A DNA stretch of 64,000 nucleotides from Butyricicoccus_A sp963588905. Lineage in GTDB: Bacteria; Bacillota; Clostridia; Oscillospirales; Butyricicoccaceae. The notes beneath the pieces were generated by a model, which was given only the letters and a program-made list of their open reading frames with translations, made no database searches and was not told where the DNA came from. Position numbers and translations under genes: made by a program. Position 1 is the first letter of the stretch. Each line of letters starts with the position of its first letter. The stretch spans positions 16,598 to 80,597 of the forward strand of contig CAVAJF010000005.1 in NCBI GenBank assembly GCA_963588905.1, given 5' to 3'. Positions 40,219 to 48,524 of the stretch are shown here, one piece after another.

Positions 40219-42846
40219 ATGATGACACAAGACTATTTTAGAAAGACAGCAGAAGAGGCATTACATGCCCAACATACCTCAGTACAAGGACTATCTGTGC
40301 AGGAAGCTGCCCAAAGACTGCAAACGTATGGAAGAAATCAACTGTCTGAGGGAAAGAAAAAGAGCTTGGTGCAAATTTTTGCCGAACAGTTTCGGGACTT
40401 GATGGTTTGTATTTTGATGATTGCGGCAATTATTTCCGCCTGTTCCGGCAATGTGGAGAGTACGATTGTTATTTTTGCCGTACTGGTTCTCAATGCGATT
40501 TTGGGTACAATCCAGTATGTCAAAGCAGAGAAATCCTTAGAAAGTCTAAAAGCAATGGCCTCGCCGACGGCGAAGGTGCTGCGCGATGGCGTGCGTATGG
40601 AAATCGATTCGACGAATCTTGTGCCGGGAGATATTTTGCTGCTCGAAGTGGGAGATATGGTCACGGCGGATGGACGCATTTTAGAAAATTTTTCGCTAAA
40701 GGTCAATGAAAGTTCGCTGACCGGAGAATCCGAAGGGGTAGAAAAAGAGGCAGATGCCATTCATGCGGAGCAGGTTGCCTTGGGCGATCAGAAAAACATG
40801 GTGTTTTCCGGCTCGTTAGTGACATATGGCCGCGCATCGGTGCTCGTGACAGCAACGGGGATGCACACAGAGCTTGGCAAAATTGCGGCGTTGATGAACC
40901 AGACACAGCAGAGAAAGACACCGCTGCAAGAGAACTTGGATGCATTTAGCGCCAGATTGGCAGTCGGTATTCTCGTGATCTGCGCAGGTGTATTTGTTCT
41001 ATCTGTCCTGCGTACCGGTATGAGCATTCTGGATTCCCTGATGTTCGCTGTGGCACTGGCTGTGGCAGCTATTCCGGAAGCACTGTCGTCTATTGTCACG
41101 ATTGTGCTTGCCATGGGCACACAAAAAATGGCAAAGCAACATGCGATTATCAAGGATTTAAAAGCGGTCGAGAGCTTAGGCAGCGTATCTGTGATTTGCT
41201 CGGACAAAACCGGCACGTTGACACAAAACAAAATGACACCGCAGAAACTCTATGCAGATGGACAAATCATCGAAAAAGAGCGAATGAATCTGTCTCATCC
41301 GGTACAGCGGATGCTGCTTCAATCCGCCTTGCTGGTCAATGATGCAACACATGATGAACAGACGGGCACTTCTATCGGTGATCCGACAGAAGTCGCTCTC
41401 GTTATGCTTGGTGAACAGGTTGGTATCGTAGAAGAAGAATACCGTGCGCAATATCCGAGATTGAGTGAGTTGGCATTTGATTCGGATCGAAAACGCATGA
41501 GCACTCTGCACGAAATTGACGGTGTACCGATTCTGTTCACCAAAGGCGCCATGGACGGGTTACTTGATCGCTCCACGCATCTGTTGACAAGCGATGGTTG
41601 TGTTGCGTTGACGCCAAAACGCAGACAAGAGCTGGAACGTGTCAATCGAGAGCTGTCGGAACAAGGCCTGCGCGTGCTGGCGTTTGCTTATCGGGAATTG
41701 GATGCGGTTCGTCCGTTGTCCCTAGAGGATGAATGCAGCTTTACCTTTCTTGGCTTGATTTCTATGATGGATCCGCCGCGTTCAGAGGCGATGCAAGCGG
41801 TAGAAGACGCCAAGCGCGGCGGCATCAAAACCGTCATGATTACCGGAGACCATAAAATTACTGCGACGGCGATAGCACGCCAATTGGGTATTTTCGCAGA
41901 GGGCGATATGGCAGTATCCGGCGTTGAGCTGGAGCAGATGGGTGAGAACGAGCTGAGAGAACGCCTGCCGCATATTTCCGTATATGCTCGTGTGTCGCCG
42001 GAACATAAAATACGCATTGTTCGTGCGTGGCAGCAGCGCGGCGCCATTGTTTCGATGACCGGTGACGGCGTCAACGATGCACCAGCGCTCAAACAGGCGG
42101 ATATTGGTGTAGCGATGGGCATCACCGGAACAGAGGTCAGCAAGGATGCCGCCTCTATGATTTTGACAGATGACAATTTTGCAACGATTGTCAAGGCGGT
42201 CGTCAATGGCAGAAGCGTCTATGAAAATATTCGGAATGCCATTCGATTTTTGCTATCCGGCAATGCCGCAGGCATTTTCTGTGTATTGTATGCGTCTTTG
42301 CTGGCGTTGCCGGTGCCGTTTGAGCCGGTACATTTGCTATTCATCAATTTGCTCACGGATTCTCTTCCGGCGATTGCCATCGGCATGGAACCGGCACGCC
42401 GTGGCTTGCTTGATCGTGCACCGCGCAATCCAAACGAACCGCTGCTCAATCGGTCATTCATTGGAAATATCGGCTGGCAAGGCTTGCTTATCGCCATAGT
42501 GACCATGGCGGCGTTTTACTTGGGGTATCAGCAGAATGATGCGCTGGCATCTACCATGGCGTTTTCAACTTTGACGTTGGCGCGCCTGTTTCATGGCTTT
42601 AACTGCCGTGGCGAGGCATCAATATTCCGTCTCAAATTTTCCACCAATCCGTATTCCAATTGGGCTTTCTTGGCAGGCCTGCTTTTGCTGCTCGCAGTTT
42701 TGTTTGTTCCGGGCCTGAATCAGCTGTTTTTGGTTTCTCCGCAATTTGGCTTGTGTCAGTTCGCGGAAATTGTCGGTTTGGCATTTGTGCCGACGCTCAT
42801 CATTCAAATCAAAAAATTGCTTGCAGAAGCGAGAAAACATGCATAG
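40219..42846 (+). CDS. P-type cation ATPase (P2 type, probable Mn2+/Ca2+ exporter)
   Basis: An 875-residue pump. The actuator motif is SSLTGESEG; the phosphorylated aspartate is Asp329 in CSDKTGTLTQNK; the hinge is MTGDGVNDAPALKQADIGVAMG. TM4 carries AAIPEALSSIV and TM6 INLLTDSLPA, the cation-site segments of Ca2+-type ATPases (which more often have PEGL). The manganese riboswitch directly upstream points to Mn2+ export, as for YoaB. AAAGGAAGG precedes two consecutive ATGs (40219, 40222); either may be used. Longer frames upstream lie inside the riboswitch. Confidence 0.9.
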   Translation: MMTQDYFRKTAEEALHAQHTSVQGLSVQEAAQRLQTYGRNQLSEGKKKSLVQIFAEQFRDLMVCILMIAAIISACSGNVESTIVIFAVLVLNAILGTIQYVKAEKSLESLKAMASPTAKVLRDGVRMEIDSTNLVPGDILLLEVGDMVTADGRILENFSLKVNESSLTGESEGVEKEADAIHAEQVALGDQKNMVFSGSLVTYGRASVLVTATGMHTELGKIAALMNQTQQRKTPLQENLDAFSARLAVGILVICAGVFVLSVLRTGMSILDSLMFAVALAVAAIPEALSSIVTIVLAMGTQKMAKQHAIIKDLKAVESLGSVSVICSDKTGTLTQNKMTPQKLYADGQIIEKERMNLSHPVQRMLLQSALLVNDATHDEQTGTSIGDPTEVALVMLGEQVGIVEEEYRAQYPRLSELAFDSDRKRMSTLHEIDGVPILFTKGAMDGLLDRSTHLLTSDGCVALTPKRRQELERVNRELSEQGLRVLAFAYRELDAVRPLSLEDECSFTFLGLISMMDPPRSEAMQAVEDAKRGGIKTVMITGDHKITATAIARQLGIFAEGDMAVSGVELEQMGENELRERLPHISVYARVSPEHKIRIVRAWQQRGAIVSMTGDGVNDAPALKQADIGVAMGITGTEVSKDAASMILTDDNFATIVKAVVNGRSVYENIRNAIRFLLSGNAAGIFCVLYASLLALPVPFEPVHLLFINLLTDSLPAIAIGMEPARRGLLDRAPRNPNEPLLNRSFIGNIGWQGLLIAIVTMAAFYLGYQQNDALASTMAFSTLTLARLFHGFNCRGEASIFRLKFSTNPYSNWAFLAGLLLLLAVLFVPGLNQLFLVSPQFGLCQFAEIVGLAFVPTLIIQIKKLLAEARKHA

Positions 42847-42848
42847 AA

Positions 42849-42885
42849 AAAAGCGTGATGCCGATTCTTTCGGTATCACGCTTTT
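42849..42885. terminator. Terminator between the ATPase and the convergent DUF1275 gene
   Basis: A 15-bp stem with one G-U (42849-42863 with 42871-42885), A-rich before and T-rich after. Confidence 0.83.
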
Positions 42886-42894
42886 CGCGTAACA

Positions 42895-43563
42895 TTAACG
42901 GTGTTCTTTTTGCATCATGCCAAATGCAATACACAGCAACAGGCTGGAAAACCAGATTGCCCGCAGACCGATATGCAGAGAGCAGATGCCGCCTGCGCCT
43001 GCACCGATGGCAAAGACACAGATGATGCCGTAATAATGCAAAGATTTGCGCAAGGCTTCCGGCTTCTTATCACGCAGGTATATGGATAAGCTCTCCGTGC
43101 CGCTGCGCAGATTGCCAATACACATGGTGCTGGCGTAACCATAGCCGTGTACCTTGCGGAAGGTCTGTACTTGCATGGAGCAGGCAAATGACACGAGGGC
43201 AGTGGCAATGATGTTGTACTGGGTAGGAATAAAGCCGACGACAAGGAGCAGTACCAATTCAATGGCTACGACGATTTGCCGCCAGTGCAGCTTGGTATAC
43301 GTTTTGTATCGGTGACCGATTTGCTCTGCGACGAAGACGCCAAGGGCAAAAGCGAAAAGAGGGAATAGGTAATGCAGAGCGGTTGCCCAGTCGCCTTCCA
43401 TCAAATGCTGGCTCATTAGGACAATATTGCCGGTCTGTGCATTGGAGAAAACCTCATCGCGCACATTGTACGTATACGCGTCCTGAAAACCACCGGACAG
43501 TGCCAGTACAGCGCTGAGCAAAAAAGTTTCCGACGTTTGAAATTGTGCTTCTAGATGATTCAT
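42895..43563 (-). CDS. DUF1275 (YoaK-type) membrane protein
   Basis: A 222-residue membrane protein with about six hydrophobic segments. The opening FLLSAVLALSGGFQDAYTY and FSNAQTGNIVLMSQHL are the recognised DUF1275/YoaK motif. The function of this family is not known. CAGGTGA serves ATG 43563; six further codons upstream are possible but have no ribosome site. The gene is convergent with the ATPase and divergent from the MaoC-like gene. Confidence 0.85.
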   Translation of the reverse strand: MNHLEAQFQTSETFLLSAVLALSGGFQDAYTYNVRDEVFSNAQTGNIVLMSQHLMEGDWATALHYLFPLFAFALGVFVAEQIGHRYKTYTKLHWRQIVVAIELVLLLVVGFIPTQYNIIATALVSFACSMQVQTFRKVHGYGYASTMCIGNLRSGTESLSIYLRDKKPEALRKSLHYYGIICVFAIGAGAGGICSLHIGLRAIWFSSLLLCIAFGMMQKEHR

Positions 43564-43602
43564 GTGTTCACCTGATTTCATTTAAATTCTTTCCAGTCCC
43601 AT

Positions 43603-43631
43603 ATTATACAAAAATTAAATAGAAAAAGCAA
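43603..43631 (-). promoter_or_regulatory. Promoter of the DUF1275 gene
   Basis: TTGCTT (43626-43631), 17-bp spacer, TATAAT (43603-43608) on the minus strand. Confidence 0.65.
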
Positions 43632-43659
43632 ATACAGCGGTTGTATTTCTTGAAAGTTC

Positions 43660-43688
43660 TTGCAATTTCTTTTTATGCCATTTACAAT
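43660..43688 (+). promoter_or_regulatory. Promoter of the MaoC-NUDIX-flippase genes
   Basis: TTGCAA (43660-43665), 17-bp spacer, TACAAT (43683-43688), 20 bases before the MaoC-like start. Confidence 0.65.
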
Positions 43689-43708
43689 AGGCACAGAAAG
43701 AAGGGAAA

Positions 43709-44167
43709 ATGACCATGTATTTTGAAGAGATTCACGTGGGAGATTATCGAACGATTCCGGAAACATCAGTTTGTCATGATGACATGCTGCATTTTTCACA
43801 GACATATAATCCGCATCCGGTTCATGTCGATGAGAAATTTGCAAAGACGACACGTGCCGGTAAGATTTTGGCATCCGGTGTTTATACATTTTTGCTCGGA
43901 TGGGCACACTATGTGATGCAGGATTTCGGCGGCACGGAGACATTGGCTGGCACGGAAATTCGGATGCAGTTTTTTGCGCCGGTATTTGCGGGAGACACGC
44001 TGCACGGCAAAGCGTTCGTGGCGGACGCGCAGGTGCGCAATCCGTATAACGGCTCGATTGATGTACAGGTGGATTTGTATAATCAGCACGATGAACTGGT
44101 GCTGCGCAGTCACAGCAGCGAAATTGTCAAGCGAAAAAATCCGGCTGCGAATCTTCATGCCGTATAG
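43709..44167 (+). CDS. MaoC-like hot-dog-fold hydratase/dehydratase
   Basis: A 152-residue single-domain hot-dog protein. The hydratase-2 motif appears as FSQTYNPHPVHVDEKFAKTTRAGKILASG, with the usual catalytic Asp replaced by Asn and the His retained (H-x-D), as in many MaoC-like dehydratases. It should act on acyl-CoA or acyl-carrier-protein thioesters, substrate unknown. AAGAAGGGA precedes ATG 43709 (a second ATG follows two codons later). The NUDIX gene starts 65 bp downstream. Confidence 0.8.
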   Translation: MTMYFEEIHVGDYRTIPETSVCHDDMLHFSQTYNPHPVHVDEKFAKTTRAGKILASGVYTFLLGWAHYVMQDFGGTETLAGTEIRMQFFAPVFAGDTLHGKAFVADAQVRNPYNGSIDVQVDLYNQHDELVLRSHSSEIVKRKNPAANLHAV

Positions 44168-44232
44168 CGAGGTGCTGTATGAAAACGGTATCGTAGCTGG
44201 AGCCGCCATGCTTGTGATAGGAAGGAGATTGT

Positions 44233-44835
44233 ATGTCACCAGAATTCATCAAACGATTAACCGAGCATTCGCCGTCGCTGATTGGCTTAGAGAAGTGCCG
44301 ACAGGCATCTGTCATGATTCCACTAATTGAAACGCGAGACGGACTGCAAATCGTACTGGAACAGCGCTCCTCCAAGCTCAAACATCAACCGAGGGATATT
44401 TGCCTGCCGGGTGGCGCCATAGAGCCGGGTGAGGCGCCACAGCAGGCAGCGATTCGAGAAGCCTGTGAAGAGCTTTTGATCCAGCCGGAGCAGATAGAAA
44501 TTTTGGGCCTGATGGATGTTTTGCACACAAACACGCTGATGCTGTATCCGTATGCAGCCAAGCTGTCTGCGTATGCTATGACATATAGTCCGGCAGAAGT
44601 GGAACACGTGTTCTGTGTGCCGCTGTCGTTTTTTCAGACACAAGAGCCGGAACAATACCGCATCACCTTGCCGGTACACCCGCCGGAGAATTTCCCGTTG
44701 TCACGCATTGTGGGCGGTGAAAACTATCAGTGGCGGGAACGCAGAGAGGACATTCTGTTTTATCAATATCAGGATTGGACTATTTGGGGGATTACCGCTA
44801 AAATTTTACAGTCATTTGCACAGATCACAAAGTGA
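44233..44835 (+). CDS. NUDIX hydrolase, CoA-pyrophosphatase type
   Basis: A 200-residue NUDIX enzyme. The box GGAIEPGEAPQQAAIREACEEL fits GX5EX7REUXEEXGU, and the stretch before it (LKHQPRDICLPGG) resembles the NuXG/UPF0035 motif of NudL-type enzymes that cut CoA and its derivatives. GGAAGGAG precedes the ATG. It stops seven bases before the flippase start and is co-transcribed with it. The CoA specificity is a family-based guess. Confidence 0.84.
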   Translation: MSPEFIKRLTEHSPSLIGLEKCRQASVMIPLIETRDGLQIVLEQRSSKLKHQPRDICLPGGAIEPGEAPQQAAIREACEELLIQPEQIEILGLMDVLHTNTLMLYPYAAKLSAYAMTYSPAEVEHVFCVPLSFFQTQEPEQYRITLPVHPPENFPLSRIVGGENYQWRERREDILFYQYQDWTIWGITAKILQSFAQITK

Positions 44836-44842
44836 GGAGACC

Positions 44843-46252
44843 ATGGGACGGCGAAGAGAATTAGCAAAAAACACAGCCATTTTAACCGTCGGCAAAGTGT
44901 GCACGCAGTGCATCAATTTTTTACTGCTGCCTTTTTATACGGCGATGCTGTCAACGGGAGCATATGGAACCTTTGACTTAATGCTCACATATTCGATGCT
45001 TTTGCTGCCGCTTGTCAGCTGGCAGCTCAGTCAGGGGCTGTTTCGTTTTATGTTGGATGACCGAAGCAATACCCAACGACATCGGGTGCTGTTTTCCACG
45101 CTGCTGTTTTTCAGTGCCATTCAGTGCATCGTGTATGTTGGTTTATTTGCACTCATTCAGCCAATTTTGCATATCGAACATGCTTATTTTTTGATTGTCT
45201 ATGTTATTTTGCAGGTGTTTAATGCCATGCTCATGCAGTTTGTGCGCGGCTTGGGAAAAAGCGTGGTATATACGATTGCCTCCTTTATCGCGGCAACGGC
45301 AACGGCACTGTTCAATGTCATTGCGCTGGCGTTTCTGCACTGGGGATTGACCGGACTGTTTATTTCCACTCTCTTTGCGCAGATCTTGACGTTAGCATAT
45401 CTCATTGCGGCATCGGATTGCAGACGGTATCTTTCTGTTCGATGTATCAAACCGGCAGTGTTTCGAGAAATCGGCGCGTATTCTGTCCCGTTGGTACCCA
45501 ATAATTTGGCATGGTGGGTGGTCAACGCTTCGGATCGAACGATTGTCTCGTATTTTCTAGGTGCCGCGGCAAACGGTGTCTATTCCATTGCCAATAAATT
45601 TTCCAATGTCTTTGTCAATTTTTATAATATTTTAAATTTATCTTGGTCGGAAACAGTATCGCTGCACTACATGGATGCCGACCGCGATGAATTTTTGACA
45701 GAGACTATGAATGCCATGTTTCAGCTGTTTGCTGCGGGATGTTTTGGCATGGTTGCCTGTATGCCGTTTTTCTTTCCGGTATTCATTGATGCCAAGTATC
45801 ATGACGCGTATCCTCAAATTTTAATTTTGCTGTATGCGATGTTGTTTCGCGTGCTGGTTGGATTGTACAGCTGCATTTATGTCGCACAGAAAAACGCGAA
45901 AAAGATTGCGCAGACGTCTATTTCGGCGGCAGTCATCAACATTACGGTAGATCTGCTGCTCATTCAGAAAATTCATATTTTTGCGGCGTCGATTTCCACG
46001 CTGGCAGCGTTTTTGCTTTTGTTTTTTGTTCGATACAGAGATGTCAATCGGACGGTACGGATGAAGCTCAAACGTTCGGTTGTCATTGGCTGTTTGCTGA
46101 TGGGTGGCTGTCTGATCTATACATACTACTGTGGCAATCATCTGATTCAGGCGGGAGCATTGGTTGTCACTGTAATCTATGCGATAGCAACCAATTGGGA
46201 CATGCTGCGCATGGGCATTCGATTGGTTCGTTCTAAATTACATAGCAAGTGA
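44843..46252 (+). CDS. Polysaccharide flippase (Wzx/PST-type oligosaccharide exporter)
   Basis: A 469-residue membrane protein with 12-14 hydrophobic segments. The N-terminus GRRRELAKNTAILTVGKVCTQCINFLLLPFYTAMLSTGAYGTFDL and WWVVNASDRTIVSYFLGAAANGVYSIANKF are characteristic of PST/Wzx flippases, which move lipid-linked glycans across the membrane. GTGAGGAG precedes ATG 44843; the frame is open much further upstream but only inside the NUDIX gene. UDP-galactopyranose mutase lies 1.1 kb downstream, consistent with a cell-surface glycan that contains galactofuranose. Confidence 0.88.
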   Translation: MGRRRELAKNTAILTVGKVCTQCINFLLLPFYTAMLSTGAYGTFDLMLTYSMLLLPLVSWQLSQGLFRFMLDDRSNTQRHRVLFSTLLFFSAIQCIVYVGLFALIQPILHIEHAYFLIVYVILQVFNAMLMQFVRGLGKSVVYTIASFIAATATALFNVIALAFLHWGLTGLFISTLFAQILTLAYLIAASDCRRYLSVRCIKPAVFREIGAYSVPLVPNNLAWWVVNASDRTIVSYFLGAAANGVYSIANKFSNVFVNFYNILNLSWSETVSLHYMDADRDEFLTETMNAMFQLFAAGCFGMVACMPFFFPVFIDAKYHDAYPQILILLYAMLFRVLVGLYSCIYVAQKNAKKIAQTSISAAVINITVDLLLIQKIHIFAASISTLAAFLLLFFVRYRDVNRTVRMKLKRSVVIGCLLMGGCLIYTYYCGNHLIQAGALVVTVIYAIATNWDMLRMGIRLVRSKLHSK

Positions 46253-46254
46253 TA

Positions 46255-46290
46255 AAAGAAGCGCTGGATGATAGCATCCAGCGCTTTTGT
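46255..46290. terminator. Terminator after the flippase gene
   Basis: A 12-bp perfect stem (46259-46270 with 46275-46286), ATAG loop, A-rich before and TTTTGT after; it can also serve the convergent phage-tail-like gene. Confidence 0.83.
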
Positions 46291-46302
46291 CATGAGAAAA
46301 AG

Positions 46303-47190
46303 TTAAGCGGTTCGTTTCCAAATATACACGGCGAGATACGGCGGCATGTTGTTGTGCGCACGGTCAAAACCGGAGCCGTTCTGGGCAAGGCTTGCACTAT
46401 AATTTTTGGTGCTTGTTGTGACATAGTCTGGTTTGATGAGATATGTTCCTGCGGTAGGAACCCAACTGGAGGAAGAGCTATCGTTGTTGACATACATGGT
46501 ATGCGTATGACTGGGAAGCTCCTGCGTGGTCAATTTGTGGGTTGCCTCACCACCAGTACTGCCGCCTGCATAGGTGGTGCCTGCCGCAAGCAAAAATCTA
46601 TCCTGAATGCGCTCCCAGGTACCGCCCCATGTGTTGTTCGGGTTAAATGCCGAATCTGTTGCGTGATAAATGGTTCCGACGGGATAAAAAATATCCAAGA
46701 TAGTTGCTTTGAGCGTTTCGGGTGTATATCTCTTATCGAGCGCGTCAGCGGTGTGCTGCGCGGCATCGGCAGCAGCTTGTGCGCGCTGTGCGTTCGCACT
46801 CGCCTGTAGGATTTGATCCATCCATGGCCGGCTGGCAATTTTACAATCGTCATCTGCCTGTTCGGATAGAGAGTCATAAACAACGGTGCTCATCTGCTGC
46901 GATTTGACCAGCATATCATCGACATACCAGCTCAGCTCACACAATCCTGCACCGGATGTGCCTGTATCAGAACAGCTGACGCGCCAGATCACCATGGCAC
47001 CGTCTTGTTCTATGACGACCGGATGCATCGAGCCTCTTGCGGGTTGAAACAACAGAGCTGCGCTGCCGTTTCCGTAGGTTTCCAGATACGATGTGCAGTC
47101 AAAGCGAATCACGGTATGATTTTCGCCGCACCTGCCCAGCTTGATGCTGTTGGGCAGATGCGTCATGTCAATTGTTAAAATGGTATTCAT
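46303..47190 (-). CDS. Orphan phage tail/baseplate-like protein
   Basis: A 295-residue protein. Residues about 1-120 resemble the N-terminal part of phage baseplate-upper or receptor-binding proteins (LSWYVDDMLVKSQQMS); an Ala-rich coiled-coil segment follows (ASANAQRAQAAADAAQH). The C-terminal part has DIFYPVGTIYHATDSAFNPN, TWGGTWERIQDRFLLAAG and ELPSHTHTM, the tail-fibre/Gp10-like receptor-binding end of many Firmicutes phages. No other phage gene lies next to it. GGAGGTGA precedes ATG 47190, and it has its own promoter. Domestication or a relic of a prophage are both possible. Confidence 0.75.
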   Translation of the reverse strand: MNTILTIDMTHLPNSIKLGRCGENHTVIRFDCTSYLETYGNGSAALLFQPARGSMHPVVIEQDGAMVIWRVSCSDTGTSGAGLCELSWYVDDMLVKSQQMSTVVYDSLSEQADDDCKIASRPWMDQILQASANAQRAQAAADAAQHTADALDKRYTPETLKATILDIFYPVGTIYHATDSAFNPNNTWGGTWERIQDRFLLAAGTTYAGGSTGGEATHKLTTQELPSHTHTMYVNNDSSSSSWVPTAGTYLIKPDYVTTSTKNYSASLAQNGSGFDRAHNNMPPYLAVYIWKRTA

Positions 47191-47211
47191 TGACGTCACC
47201 TCCAGTTTTTT

Positions 47212-47239
47212 ATAATAGGAGCGGAAAGAAAACAGTCAA
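47212..47239 (-). promoter_or_regulatory. Promoter of the phage-tail-like gene
   Basis: TTGACT (47234-47239), 16-bp spacer, TATTAT (47212-47217) on the minus strand, about 20 bases before the start codon. Confidence 0.65.
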
Positions 47240-47277
47240 CGTTTATTTCTTGCGCGCCTGTGGAAAACGCTGACAGT

Positions 47278-47306
47278 TTGACAGCTCGACAAATTTCAGC
47301 TATAAT
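47278..47306 (+). promoter_or_regulatory. Promoter of glf
   Basis: TTGACA (47278-47283), 17-bp spacer, TATAAT (47301-47306): full consensus. Confidence 0.85.
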
Positions 47307-47344
47307 TCACAACAGTTTCTAAGAAAATCAAGGAAGTATGATCT

Positions 47345-48457
47345 ATGTATGATTATTTAGTTGTCGGCGCCGGATTGTACGGTGCTGTGTTTGCGCATGA
47401 AGCCAAGAGGGCGGGAAAATCTGTTCTGGTTATGGATAAGCGTCCGCATGTGGCGGGAAATGTTTATACAGAAAAAATTGAGGGGATTCATGTACATCAG
47501 TATGGTGCGCATATTTTTCACACGAACAATAAAGCTGTGTGGGAATACATTACGCAGTTTGCAGATTTTAATCGGTTCACCAACAGCCCGGTTGCCAATT
47601 ACAAGGGCGAATTGTATTCGATGCCGTTTAACATGTACACATTTAACAAAATGTGGGGTGTCGTGACGCCGGAACAGGCAAAGAAAAAAATTGACGAACA
47701 GCGTGCGGAGATTCAAGGCGAGCCAAAGAATTTGGAAGATCAAGCCATTTCTCTGGTGGGACGCGACATCTTTGAAAAACTGGTCAAAGGATACACGGAA
47801 AAGCAGTGGGGACGTGACTGTAAAGAACTGCCTGCTTTTATCATCAAACGGCTTCCGGTTCGATTGACATTTGACAACAACTATTTTAACGCCCTGTATC
47901 AGGGAATTCCAATTGGCGGATACACCAAGCTGGTAGAACATTTGCTGGATGGTGTGGAAGTACGGCTCAATACCGACTATCTTGAAAATAAAGCGGCATA
48001 CGACGCATTGGCTCGCAAGGTAGTATACACCGGTCCTATAGATGCGTATTTTGATTTTCAGTTGGGAAATTTGGAATATCGCAGTGTTCGATTTGAGACG
48101 GAAGTATTGGATATTCCTAATTTTCAAGGCAACGCAGCGGTGAACTATACTGACCGAGAGACGCCGTGGACACGCATTATTGAGCACAAATGGTTTGAAT
48201 TCGGCAAAGATGAAAATGGCAAGGATTTGCCCAAAACAGTAATCAGCCGAGAATATTCTTCGGAATGGAAACCGGGAGACGAACCGTACTATCCAGTTAA
48301 TGATGAGAAAAACGGTGCGCGTTATCTGGCGTACAAGACATTGGCAGAACAAGAATCTCAGGTAATTTTCGGCGGCAGATTGGGCGAGTATAAATATTAT
48401 GATATGGATCAGGTCATCGCAGCGGCACTGGAAATGAGCAGACAGGAATTGGCTTAA
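47345..48457 (+). CDS. glf: UDP-galactopyranose mutase
   Basis: A 370-residue flavoenzyme that converts UDP-galactopyranose to UDP-galactofuranose. The FAD-binding start YDYLVVGAGLYGAVFAHEA, the GAHIFHTNN block, and KGYTEKQWGRDCKELPAFIIKRLPVR are diagnostic; ETPWTRIIEHK and SREYSSEWKPGDEPYYP are equally typical. The length equals that of characterised bacterial enzymes. It is transcribed alone from a consensus promoter, so no full glycan cluster is visible, although a flippase lies just upstream. Confidence 0.96.
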   Translation: MYDYLVVGAGLYGAVFAHEAKRAGKSVLVMDKRPHVAGNVYTEKIEGIHVHQYGAHIFHTNNKAVWEYITQFADFNRFTNSPVANYKGELYSMPFNMYTFNKMWGVVTPEQAKKKIDEQRAEIQGEPKNLEDQAISLVGRDIFEKLVKGYTEKQWGRDCKELPAFIIKRLPVRLTFDNNYFNALYQGIPIGGYTKLVEHLLDGVEVRLNTDYLENKAAYDALARKVVYTGPIDAYFDFQLGNLEYRSVRFETEVLDIPNFQGNAAVNYTDRETPWTRIIEHKWFEFGKDENGKDLPKTVISREYSSEWKPGDEPYYPVNDEKNGARYLAYKTLAEQESQVIFGGRLGEYKYYDMDQVIAAALEMSRQELA

Positions 48458-48474
48458 TTACAAGCAAAACAGAT

Positions 48475-48511
48475 AAAAGCAGCTTTTCTCAACAAGAAAA
48501 GCTGCTTTTTT
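48475..48511. terminator. Terminator between glf and the xanthine permease gene
   Basis: A 15-bp perfect stem (48475-48489 with 48495-48509), 5-base loop, A- and T-runs at both ends; bidirectional. Confidence 0.88.
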
Positions 48512-48524
48512 GTGTGCTATAAAA

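Noticed and set aside
43578..43943. Minus-strand open frame overlapping the MaoC-like gene and the DUF1275 promoter
   Set aside because: It covers two promoters and the hydratase motif on the other strand; no supporting features.
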